Shown: positions 46,141 to 54,163 of the stretch, in pieces | Layout: every line of letters begins with the position of its first letter | How positions within the stretch are numbered: position 1 is the first letter of the stretch | Assembly: GCF_022344005.1 (NCBI RefSeq) | Contig: NZ_CP092190.1 | Location: 2,309,001-2,373,000, forward strand | Origin: Deinococcus sp. KNUC1210 | GTDB taxonomy: Bacteria > Deinococcota > Deinococci > Deinococcales > Deinococcaceae | Direction of reading: 5' to 3' | DNA length: 64,000 bases | The notes under the pieces: model-generated | What the model was told of the DNA's origin: nothing | The model's input: the letters and a program-made list of their open reading frames with translations, nothing else | Database searches by the model: none | Program-made: the position numbers and the translations under genes

Positions 46141-47862
46141 ATGACCGCGACACCCACCTCTGTTTCCTCCATCACGCCACTTCCTGCCAGCCCTGATCCG
46201 TTGCCGCCACTGGCCGGACGGTACTGGCCCAAAGGCAAGCCGCGCCGCATTCCGCTGCCGGTCACCAGCGTGTACGACAATCTTCAGGTCTCGGCCCGGC
46301 GCTATCCCGACAAGGTCGCCACGTGGTTTTATGGCCAGCAGACGACCTACGCCGAACTGCTCGATCAGGCCGACCGCTTCAGTGGCTACCTGGCGTCGGT
46401 GGGCGTGCAGAAGGGCGACCGCGTGATGATCTGCCTGCAAAACAGCCCGCAGTGGATCGCGGCGGCCCACGCTATCTGGCGGCTGGGCGCGGTGGTGATT
46501 CCGCTGGCACCGATGATCGGTCCCAAGGAATTCGGCTTCTTCCTTCAGGACGCGGGCCTGAAGGCAGGCGTGGTGGCCGCCGAACTGTACGACGCCGCCA
46601 GAGCGGGTGGCCTGAGCAATCTGGTCACGGTCACGCTGGCGCAGGGGCTGCCGGGCGACCGGGGCGGCGTGGCGTTCCCGGCGGGTCTGGACAGGGTGGC
46701 AGACATTCAGGACGGCGATATCACCTGGGAAGAAGCGCTGAAGGTCGCCCTGCCCGCACCGCAGGCGCAGGTGCTCCCCGCCGATCTGTGCGTGATGCCC
46801 TATACCAGCGGCACTACCGGCTTTCCGAAGGGCTGTATGCACACGCATTCGTCGGTGCAGGCCAACGCGGCGGGCGGGGCGTACTGGGCCAACATGACCA
46901 GCGCCGACAAAACGCTGGTGTCGCTGCCGTTCTTTCATGTCACCGGGTTTACCAGCAGCATGCTCAGCCCGATGTTCATGGGCTGCACCCTGGTCATCAT
47001 GGCCCGCTGGGACAGAGAAAGCGCTCGCCAGCTGATCCGCGCTCTGGAGATTACCGGCTGGACAAATACCGCCACGATGGTCGTCGATCTGCTCGCCAAC
47101 CCACTCCTGACCAGCGAGGATCTGGTGTCGCTGAAACTGGTCAATGGGGGCGGGGCTAGCATGCCCGAAGCGCTCGGGAAAAAATGGAAGGAGTTGAGCG
47201 GGCTGGAATTCCTGGAAGGCTACGGCCTGTCGGAAACGATGGCTCAGACGCATTCCAATCCCATCGAGCGCCCGAAGTTGCAGTGCCTGGGGATTCCGTT
47301 CTTTGGCGTGGATGCCCGCGTCATCGACCTCGATACCCTGAAGGAACTGCCGCAGGGCGAGACGGGCGAGATCGTGCTGCACGGCCCGCAGGTCTTTCAG
47401 GGGTACTGGAACCGCCCCGAGGCCAGCCAGGAAGCGTTCCTGGAACTGGACGGCAAGAAGTTCTTCCGCAGCGGTGATCTGGGCTACGTCGATGCCGAGG
47501 GGTATTTCTTCTTCGTGGACCGGCTCAAGCGCATGGTGAACGCGGCGGGGATGAAGGTCTGGCCTGCCGAGGTCGAGGCCATGCTGCACGCGCATCCGGC
47601 GGTGCAGGAAGCGGTGGTGATCGCGGTGCCCGATGCGCGCAACGGCGAGCGGGCGCGGGCGATCCTGGTGCTGCGCGACGGCATGACCGTGACCGAGGCC
47701 GAATTCATCGAGTGGGCGCGTTCTCAGATGGCGCATTACAAGGCCCCGCGAGAGGTACGGTTTGCCGAGAGCCTGCCCAAAGGCCCCACCGGAAAGGTAA
47801 CGTGGCGGCCCCTCCAGGAAGCGGCGCGGCTCGAACACCAAGCTCAGGAACACAAAGAGTAG
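46141..47862 (+). CDS. Acyl-CoA synthetase / AMP-binding ligase
   Basis: 573 residues. AGGAG lies five bases before ATG 46141. The P-loop-like motif is YTSGTTGFPKG; other ANL motifs are GYGLSETMAQTHSNP, FRSGDLGYVDAEGYFFFVDRLKRM (A8 hinge region) and the catalytic lysine in LPKGPTGKVTWRPL. It activates a fatty acid with ATP and CoA to acyl-CoA, the entry step for the beta-oxidation enzymes encoded around it. Chain length cannot be judged. Confidence 0.92.
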   Translation: MTATPTSVSSITPLPASPDPLPPLAGRYWPKGKPRRIPLPVTSVYDNLQVSARRYPDKVATWFYGQQTTYAELLDQADRFSGYLASVGVQKGDRVMICLQNSPQWIAAAHAIWRLGAVVIPLAPMIGPKEFGFFLQDAGLKAGVVAAELYDAARAGGLSNLVTVTLAQGLPGDRGGVAFPAGLDRVADIQDGDITWEEALKVALPAPQAQVLPADLCVMPYTSGTTGFPKGCMHTHSSVQANAAGGAYWANMTSADKTLVSLPFFHVTGFTSSMLSPMFMGCTLVIMARWDRESARQLIRALEITGWTNTATMVVDLLANPLLTSEDLVSLKLVNGGGASMPEALGKKWKELSGLEFLEGYGLSETMAQTHSNPIERPKLQCLGIPFFGVDARVIDLDTLKELPQGETGEIVLHGPQVFQGYWNRPEASQEAFLELDGKKFFRSGDLGYVDAEGYFFFVDRLKRMVNAAGMKVWPAEVEAMLHAHPAVQEAVVIAVPDARNGERARAILVLRDGMTVTEAEFIEWARSQMAHYKAPREVRFAESLPKGPTGKVTWRPLQEAARLEHQAQEHKE

Positions 47863-47940
47863 CAGGAAGGCGTGCAGGGTTAGGACAGAGGGCAGGCGGG
47901 AAGCTCTCCGCTGACCCGCCTGAGCAGAGGAGTGCGGGAA

Positions 47941-47968
47941 GAAGAGGAGCAGGCCTGCCCGCCTCTTC
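47941..47968 (+). terminator. Possible terminator after the acyl-CoA synthetase gene
   Basis: GAAGAGG (47941-47947) pairs with CCTCTTC (47962-47968) around an inner GCAGG/CCTGC; tail weakly U-rich. Confidence 0.4.
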
Positions 47969-47997
47969 ATGTCCGCTCCCTCTGCCTCAAAATTTGT

Positions 47998-48003
47998 TAT
48001 ACT
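47998..48003 (+). promoter_or_regulatory. -10 hexamer TATACT before the second acyl-CoA dehydrogenase gene
   Basis: TATACT 95 bases before ATG 48098, extended by TTGT; no good -35 at 16-18 bases. The gene has a normal Shine-Dalgarno, so a leader is expected. Confidence 0.45.
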
Positions 48004-48097
48004 CAGTCCAAGTTATTTCAATTCGGCTTCAGGCGCTCACTCATATTCAGGCTCTCTGGCTGCCCGCCCACCCATTCAGTTCTCTGGAGGAACCATC

Positions 48098-49921
48098 ATG
48101 CCCACCTACAAGGCTCCGCTGCGCGACATGCGCTTTCTGCTCAAAGACGTCTTCAAGGCCGAGGCCGCGCTCTCGGAAGTGCCGTACTACGCGCAGAACG
48201 AGACCCACACCGCCGACCTCGCCGACCAGATTCTCGACGAGGCGGCCCGCTTTGCCAGCAACGTGATTCAGCCGCTGAACATGAGCGGCGACGCCGAGGG
48301 CTGCACCGTGACTGACGGCGTGGTCAAGACCCCGGCGGGCTTCAAGGAGGCGTACAAGCAGTATGCGGCGGCAGGCTGGACGGCGCTCGACGGCGCTCCC
48401 GAATACGGCGGGCAGGGCGTGCCACACGTGATCGGCAACGCGGTCAGCGAGATGATGATCGCTGCCAACATCGCCTGGAGCATGTACCCCGGCCTGAGCC
48501 ACGGCGCCTATACCGCGCTGAAGGCCTACGGCGACGACGCCACCAAGAATATCTATCTGCCCAAGCTGCTGGCGGGCGAGTGGACCGGGACCATGTGCCT
48601 GACCGAGCCGCACTGCGGCACCGACCTGGGACTGCTGCGAACGAAAGCGGTGGACAACGGTGACGGCAGCTTCAGCATCACCGGCACCAAGATCTTCATC
48701 TCGGCTGGCGAGCACGACTTTACCGACAACATCGTGCATCTGGTGCTGGCCCGGATCGAGGGTGCGTCGGCCGGAACGAAAGGCATTTCGCTCTTTCTGG
48801 TGCCCAAGTTCAACGTGAATGCGGACGGCAGCCTGGGCGAGCGCAACGGCGTCGTGTGCGCCAGCCTGGAACACAAGATGGGCATCAAGGCCAACGCCAC
48901 CGCCGTCCTGAACTTCGACGGCGCGAAGGGCTTTCTGGTCGGGCAGCCGCAGAAGGGCATGCAGGCCATGTTCGTGATGATGAACGGCGCACGCCTGGGC
49001 ACCGGCATGCAGGGTCTGGGGCTGGGCGAGGCCGCCTATCAGAATGCGCTGGCCTACGCCAAAGACCGTATCCAGATGCGCCATGAGCCGCGCATGGACC
49101 CTGCTCAGCCCGCCGACCCGATCATCGTGCACCCCGACGTGCGCCGCATGCTCCTGACCGCGAAGGCGTACAACGAGGCCGCCCGCGCCCTGACGCTGTG
49201 GCTGTCGCTCAGCATCGACATCGAGCAGCACCACCCCGACGCCGCCAAGCGCGAGGAGGCCGCCGATCTGGTCGCCCTGATGACGCCCATCGCCAAGGCC
49301 TTCATGACCGACAACGGCTTTACGAGCACGGTGCTCTCGCAGCAGGTCTTCGGCGGGCACGGCTACATCAAGGAATGGGGCATGGAGCAGTTCGTCCGTG
49401 ACGCCCGTATCGGTCAGATCTATGAAGGCACCAACGGCATCCAGGCCCTCGACCTGATCGGGCGCAAGATTCTGGGTGACGGCGGCAAGAAGCTCCAGAA
49501 GCTCTCGGGCATGCTCCAGGCGTTTATCGAGGAGAACGAGGGCAACGAGGACCTCGCCCCGATGCTCGACGTACTCGGCAAGGGTGCACAGCAGCTCGGC
49601 AGCCTGACGATGGTGGTCGGCCAGAAGGCCATGCAGGACGCCGACGAGGCCAACGCCGCCGCTGTCGATTACCTGCGCTACATGGGCCACGTCACCTACG
49701 CCTACCTGTTCGCCCTGATGAGCAAGGCTGCCCTGGAGCAGATCGCGGCGGGTAACGACAAGGACGGCTTCTACAAGAGCAAGCTGCAGACCGCCAAGTT
49801 CTACTACGCCAAGCTGTTCCCCGAGACCAAGGCGCTCGCCGCCACCATCAAGGCGGGCAATGAAACGCTGGCTGTCGATGACGTGGTGTTCGGAATCGAG
49901 CGCGAGGTCGTCAGCGCCTAA
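48098..49921 (+). CDS. Acyl-CoA dehydrogenase (large type)
   Basis: 607 residues. TGGAGG lies seven bases before ATG 48098. Begins MPTYKAPLRDMRFLLKDVF, typical of the large bacterial class with C-terminal extension. Motifs: GTMCLTEPHCGTDLGLL, FISAGEHDFTDNI, QQVFGGHGYIKEWGMEQ and catalytic Glu in IYEGTNGIQALDLIG. It is a paralogue of the 39505-41295 enzyme, likely for another chain length. Strong terminator after the gene ends the beta-oxidation run. Codon use is highly optimised, hinting at high expression. Confidence 0.94.
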   Translation: MPTYKAPLRDMRFLLKDVFKAEAALSEVPYYAQNETHTADLADQILDEAARFASNVIQPLNMSGDAEGCTVTDGVVKTPAGFKEAYKQYAAAGWTALDGAPEYGGQGVPHVIGNAVSEMMIAANIAWSMYPGLSHGAYTALKAYGDDATKNIYLPKLLAGEWTGTMCLTEPHCGTDLGLLRTKAVDNGDGSFSITGTKIFISAGEHDFTDNIVHLVLARIEGASAGTKGISLFLVPKFNVNADGSLGERNGVVCASLEHKMGIKANATAVLNFDGAKGFLVGQPQKGMQAMFVMMNGARLGTGMQGLGLGEAAYQNALAYAKDRIQMRHEPRMDPAQPADPIIVHPDVRRMLLTAKAYNEAARALTLWLSLSIDIEQHHPDAAKREEAADLVALMTPIAKAFMTDNGFTSTVLSQQVFGGHGYIKEWGMEQFVRDARIGQIYEGTNGIQALDLIGRKILGDGGKKLQKLSGMLQAFIEENEGNEDLAPMLDVLGKGAQQLGSLTMVVGQKAMQDADEANAAAVDYLRYMGHVTYAYLFALMSKAALEQIAAGNDKDGFYKSKLQTAKFYYAKLFPETKALAATIKAGNETLAVDDVVFGIEREVVSA

Positions 49922-49949
49922 CCGCTCTTTCAATAAATGTAACGAGTCG

Positions 49950-49980
49950 GGGAATGCACCACTGCGTGCATTCCCTTTCT
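49950..49980 (+). terminator. Intrinsic terminator after the acyl-CoA dehydrogenase gene
   Basis: GGGAATGCAC (49950-49959), loop of six, GTGCATTCCC (49966-49975), tail TTTCTTATGTTC. Ten perfect pairs. Confidence 0.85.
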
Positions 49981-50064
49981 TATGTTCTGCGCCGCATTCC
50001 TTTTCCGCGCGCCGGAGTGTGCTTGGGTCCCGCGCTGCCCTAGCTCTGTGCAAAAATATTGCCA

Positions 50065-51699
50065 ATGGTTCCAGAAGATTCACAGCAAAATACATTTTTT
50101 GCCAGTATCTTGACGGCGGCCAGTAAGACGGGGCTGTATCACGTCAGTATTGAAGACTTTATAGCTGCGAGTCAGCCGGAAAATATGTGGATGGTGCAGG
50201 CGGCAGACCGTATTAAAATCAGAATCCTGCGAATTGTAACTTTACGGCAGCTCGGAAAGCTCGATATGGCTTTTCTGGAAATTCGTCCCCTGATTACTCT
50301 GAGTGAACAGGGAAAGCTGACAGCAGAAGAGGATTTTCTGGTGGCCTGTGAAGCAAGCCGAGTCAATGTGCTGATTGAAAAACAGGACGAGGCGATAGAG
50401 TACACCATCAAGGCGAGATTGTTGATTCCGTCTGTGAGTGTTGAATTGCAGGGCTACTGGTATCAGGTGTTGCTCAATTTCTACGCCTATCTGTGGTTCG
50501 ACGAAGCATTTCTGAAAGCTTCGCAGATGGCCTGCGTTTTTCCTCCCAAAGGACATTTTTATGCTTCGGTCTGGAACGAGGTGGTGTATGAAGGCAACGT
50601 CGGTCTGGCGCTGCTCGTTTCCCGCGACTATGTGGGGGCGCTCCAGCATTTCCGGGTCAGTCTGAATGCCATTGTGCGGTCGGGGGTGTCGCATGCCAGT
50701 TATTACCACCTGAGAACGGTGGAACTGCTGACCAGTGCGCTGCTCGATCTGCCTCTCGACGAGGATGACCTGAACGCTCTTCGTGCCGAATTGAGCGAAA
50801 AAAGCCCGCTGTTTCTGCACCTTCTCTATACGGCCTGGGCACTGGACGAACGCAGAAAAGGTCGATTCGACCGCGCTGATACGTATTTTCGAACTGCCTT
50901 CGACCTGATCGAGCGCACCTCCAATTTCAACCGCTCCACCCTGCTGATCTACGATCTGGCCATCGAATTTTATAAGAGCCGCGAAGCCACGGCCACGCTG
51001 ATCGAGATTCTGGAGCAGCGAATCAAGATCTTCGACAAGATCGGCCAGCGCGTCAGTCACGGGTTTCCCCTGCTGATGCAGCAGGCGGGCGACCTCGCCC
51101 ATGCAAAGGCCGAGGTCCAGAACAGCGCGGTGGAACTGATCGACTGTCTGGCACTGATCGGTGAGTACCATGACGGCACCACCGGGCAGCACACCGGGCG
51201 CGTGGGCCAGCTGGTGTACAGCATGGCGAGCAGGCTCGGTCTGTCGTCTGCCAACGATCTTTCGATGGCTGCCCGGCTGCACGACATTGGAAAGATCGGT
51301 ATTCGGGAAGGCGTCCTGAAGAAGACGGGGCTGTTTACCGACGCCGAGCGCGAAGAGATGAAACAGCACACCACCTACGGGTATCAGATGCTGGCGAACG
51401 GATCGAGTGCGCTCATCAAGCTGGCCCGCTCGATTGCGTATGCCCACCATGAGCGCTGGGACGGCGGCGGCTATCCCAACGGGCTGGCGGGCGAGTCGAT
51501 TCCCCTTCCTGCCAGAGTCGTCGCCGTGGCCGACGTTTTCGACGCCCTGACGAGCGAGCGCCCCTACAAGCGGGCGTGGACGACGCAGGAGGCGCTGGAG
51601 GAGATCGAGCGGCAGGCGGGACATCAGTTCGATGCGCGGGTGGTGGCAGTACTGCGGAGCATCATCGAGGAAGGCGGGCTGGACGAGGAAAACCGCTGA
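50065..51699 (+). CDS. HD-GYP-domain protein with N-terminal TPR-like region (probable c-di-GMP phosphodiesterase)
   Basis: 544 residues. The first 360 are helical, with degenerate TPR/solenoid repeats (YVGALQHFRVSLNAIV, RADTYFRTAFDLIERT). The C-terminal HD-GYP domain has HTGRV, HDIGKIG (His406, Asp407), HTTYGYQML, HHERWDGGGYPNGLAG and RVVAVADVFDALTSERPYKRAW, so all metal ligands are present. It should hydrolyse the second messenger c-di-GMP. The N-terminus has lower G+C than neighbours and might have been acquired or may simply be divergent. Start is ATG 50065; a TTG two codons earlier is less likely. Confidence 0.88.
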   Translation: MVPEDSQQNTFFASILTAASKTGLYHVSIEDFIAASQPENMWMVQAADRIKIRILRIVTLRQLGKLDMAFLEIRPLITLSEQGKLTAEEDFLVACEASRVNVLIEKQDEAIEYTIKARLLIPSVSVELQGYWYQVLLNFYAYLWFDEAFLKASQMACVFPPKGHFYASVWNEVVYEGNVGLALLVSRDYVGALQHFRVSLNAIVRSGVSHASYYHLRTVELLTSALLDLPLDEDDLNALRAELSEKSPLFLHLLYTAWALDERRKGRFDRADTYFRTAFDLIERTSNFNRSTLLIYDLAIEFYKSREATATLIEILEQRIKIFDKIGQRVSHGFPLLMQQAGDLAHAKAEVQNSAVELIDCLALIGEYHDGTTGQHTGRVGQLVYSMASRLGLSSANDLSMAARLHDIGKIGIREGVLKKTGLFTDAEREEMKQHTTYGYQMLANGSSALIKLARSIAYAHHERWDGGGYPNGLAGESIPLPARVVAVADVFDALTSERPYKRAWTTQEALEEIERQAGHQFDARVVAVLRSIIEEGGLDEENR

Positions 51700-51789
51700 T
51701 ACAGCCCGCAATCAGGCTCACGGCTCTGACGGGGCAGGGCCATGACCACGGGTGAGGCGCGTTTCAGGTCGTCTGCTCTGCTGCCTGGG

Positions 51790-53085
51790 TCACGACGGGT
51801 TTTTCAGAACCTCACCGCTCTCCGGGCTGCTGTCCTCGTCTGCGATGCCTGCCAGACTCAACCGCCGCAGTTCCGGCAGACGCCACGCTGAGACGCCCAC
51901 CACCACCAGCGTGACGATGCCGCCCAGCCAGACGCTGCGAACCGTGCCCAGCAGATTGGCGGCGAATCCACTCTCGAAGGCTCCGATTTCGTTGCTCGAT
52001 CCGATAAACAGCAGGCTGACGCTGGCGACCCGTCCGCGCAGGTGGGCTGGTGTTCGCAGCCGCAGAATCGAGCGCCGGATCACCATGCTGATGCCGTCGA
52101 AGCCTCCACTGAACACCAGCGCCACCATCGACAGCCACAGCGAGTGCGACAGCGCGAACACGATGATGCTGATGCCGAAGCCCCCCACGCACAGCAGCAG
52201 TGTGCGCCCCGCGTTTCTGGTCGGCGGAAAGCGGGTGGCCCACAGCGTCACGAGCAGCGCTCCGACGGAAGGAGCAGCCACCAGAAAGCCCAGCCCTTTT
52301 GCGCCCACCTTCAGGATGTCGTCGGCAAAGATCGGCAGCAGCGCCACTGCACCGCCAAACAGCACGGCGAACAGGTCGAGTGCCATGCTGCCCAGCAACA
52401 CCGGGTCGCGCCGCACGAAGTTCAGTCCTTCGCGGATGCTGTCCCAGATCGGCTCGGCGTTCTCTGCTTCCGTCTTCGGCGGTGCAGCCGTCACCGGGAC
52501 GCGCCACACCGCGAGCAGTGCCACCCCCTGGAGCGCGGCGATCAGCAGATAGGCTCCGTGGGCGCTCAGCAGATCGAAGGCGAACCCGCCCACCGCTGGC
52601 CCCAGCATCGAGGCCGCCAGCCCCGCGCTGCCCAGCCACGACGCCGCGTTCACATACACCGCGCTCGGCACCACCTGCATCTCGAAGGCGCTCGCCGCCG
52701 GTTCACCGAAGCCCCGTGCCAGCCCCGAGACGAAGACCAATCCGTACAGCGCCGCCAGACTCACCGCTTCACTGGTCGAAAACAGTGCCATGCCCAGAGC
52801 GGTCAGCAGCATGATGGCCCGCGTGATCAGTACGATGCGCTTGCGGTCGCGCCGATCTGCAAAGTGCCCGCCCAGCAGCGCCAGCCCCAGCGCCGGAATC
52901 GCCTCGACCAGCCCCAGCCAGCCCAGCGCCAGCGGCGAGCGCGTGATGCGGTACAGCTGATAGCCGATCACCACGGCCAGAGCGCGTGCCGCCAGCCCCT
53001 CGGACGTACCGGAGAGCAGCAGCCAGCGCACCGCAGAGAAGCGCAGGGCAGCGAAACTGTCGGGGCGGGCAGAGGAACTGGTCAC
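51790..53085 (-). CDS. MFS transporter (enterobactin-exporter-like / multidrug)
   Basis: 431 residues, twelve membrane helices. RALAVVIGYQLYRITRSPLALGWLGL (two parts), GGHFADRRDRKRIVL (loop 2-3) and the mirrored GLGLLGGRVASVSLLFIGSSNEIGAFESG-type segment (GRVASVSLLFIGSSNEIG) fit the EntS/MFS_3 exporter group. Substrate unknown. GTG 53085 follows TACCCT by seven bases. It faces the AT-rich gene at 53178. Confidence 0.85.
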   Translation of the reverse strand: MTSSSARPDSFAALRFSAVRWLLLSGTSEGLAARALAVVIGYQLYRITRSPLALGWLGLVEAIPALGLALLGGHFADRRDRKRIVLITRAIMLLTALGMALFSTSEAVSLAALYGLVFVSGLARGFGEPAASAFEMQVVPSAVYVNAASWLGSAGLAASMLGPAVGGFAFDLLSAHGAYLLIAALQGVALLAVWRVPVTAAPPKTEAENAEPIWDSIREGLNFVRRDPVLLGSMALDLFAVLFGGAVALLPIFADDILKVGAKGLGFLVAAPSVGALLVTLWATRFPPTRNAGRTLLLCVGGFGISIIVFALSHSLWLSMVALVFSGGFDGISMVIRRSILRLRTPAHLRGRVASVSLLFIGSSNEIGAFESGFAANLLGTVRSVWLGGIVTLVVVGVSAWRLPELRRLSLAGIADEDSSPESGEVLKNPS

Positions 53086-53092
53086 AGGAGGC

Positions 53093-53098
53093 AGGGTA
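53093..53098 (-). promoter_or_regulatory. -10 hexamer TACCCT of the MFS gene
   Basis: Complement of AGGGTA (53093-53098), seven bases to GTG 53085. The same hexamer precedes the MazG-like gene. Confidence 0.45.
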
Positions 53099-53140
53099 GC
53101 GCAGACGGGCTTAGCTTCCCCAGCTTTCCTTACCTATTAT

Positions 53141-53170
53141 TTGGAAGCCATGAAGAATAAGTGCTAGATT
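53141..53170 (+). promoter_or_regulatory. Promoter of the AT-rich secreted gene
   Basis: TTGGAA (53141-53146), 18-base spacer, TAGATT (53165-53170), then seven bases to ATG 53178. Full promoter in leaderless configuration. Confidence 0.6.
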
Positions 53171-53177
53171 TCGAGCT

Positions 53178-54128
53178 ATGGATTTAAAACGATTGAAATT
53201 GGCAATATATCCGTTGTTTATGTGCATGCCACTGGCTCTATCAAGTGCTATAGCCAAGCCTTATATAATCCCAGAAAACTCATGTATAGGGCTTGCCGAT
53301 GAGATTATATTTAACCAAGATAAGGTTAATACTATTACATATATGCGTTCATATAATAAAGATGCAGCAGAAAACATACATCCAGACTACAGGGTTATAT
53401 TTTTGGCGGGTAAGATCGTGCAAAGTGATCAATTCGTGACAGATTCCTATAGACTATCGAATACTACGAAGTACTCATATGATTCTCGAATGAACCTGAG
53501 CACGACGCAATACTACCACATTGGTTCCGATGAAAGGCTGGAACTTACTGATCAAAGAATTTATAACTACGATAATATGAACAGAATGCTAGGTTGGGAC
53601 GAAAAGGATTTTTATAGTTCTCCACCGATAGAATCCTATAAATTAACATGTGAATATGACAATGACAAAGAGTACATAAAATCTAGTAAGTATACTCTAA
53701 TATTCAAAGATGTAGCACCGAATTTCGCTATATTTCATATTGATGGAAGTGGTAGGCTTTTAAGTTACACAAAACTCATTCCACAGAGCGCGGCGAACAT
53801 TAGAGATGGTGTAGGTGGAAAAATACTAACAGAGCTGGATTTTATCTATTCGGATAAAAATTCGCTGTATCCTGCTAGAATCAATATAAATAATTACGAC
53901 TTTTTATCTGAAGGCACTAAGCCAAGCGGATATATAGTATTTGATAGCCTCGGTAGGGAGATCGGTGGAAGTATTGATGCTCTTGGTGAGACATACGAAA
54001 TTCAGTACACTGAGATTGATAAATTCGGGAACTGGCTGAAGAAAACAACCATACGAACATACGAAGATGCAGAGGAAAATACTACAGATATAATATTTCG
54101 AAAGATTATATATTCAACAACTAAATAA
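53178..54128 (+). CDS. AT-rich secreted protein with YD/RHS-like motifs, probably acquired
   Basis: 316 residues; the gene is roughly one-third G+C, in sharp contrast to both neighbours. Signal peptide LKLAIYPLFMCMPLALSSAIA, then a Tyr/Asn/Asp-rich beta protein. Repeated YD-like words occur: YSYDSRMNLST, YNYDNMNRMLGWDE, FDSLGREIGGSID and DKFGNWLKKTT, as in RHS/YD repeat proteins. This may be a short YD-type surface protein, an orphan of an RHS toxin system, or an immunity-like protein. Two cysteines (residues 36 and about 161). Start ATG 53178 matches the leaderless promoter. Codon use differs clearly from the host set. Confidence 0.75.
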   Translation: MDLKRLKLAIYPLFMCMPLALSSAIAKPYIIPENSCIGLADEIIFNQDKVNTITYMRSYNKDAAENIHPDYRVIFLAGKIVQSDQFVTDSYRLSNTTKYSYDSRMNLSTTQYYHIGSDERLELTDQRIYNYDNMNRMLGWDEKDFYSSPPIESYKLTCEYDNDKEYIKSSKYTLIFKDVAPNFAIFHIDGSGRLLSYTKLIPQSAANIRDGVGGKILTELDFIYSDKNSLYPARININNYDFLSEGTKPSGYIVFDSLGREIGGSIDALGETYEIQYTEIDKFGNWLKKTTIRTYEDAEENTTDIIFRKIIYSTTK

Positions 54129-54163
54129 TACATTAGATTCTTGAAAGAAAGACCTAAAATAGA

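Noticed and set aside
46002..46196. Small plus-strand frame upstream of the acyl-CoA synthetase gene
   Set aside because: No ribosome site and atypical composition, and it contains the TATAAT promoter; more likely a leader region.
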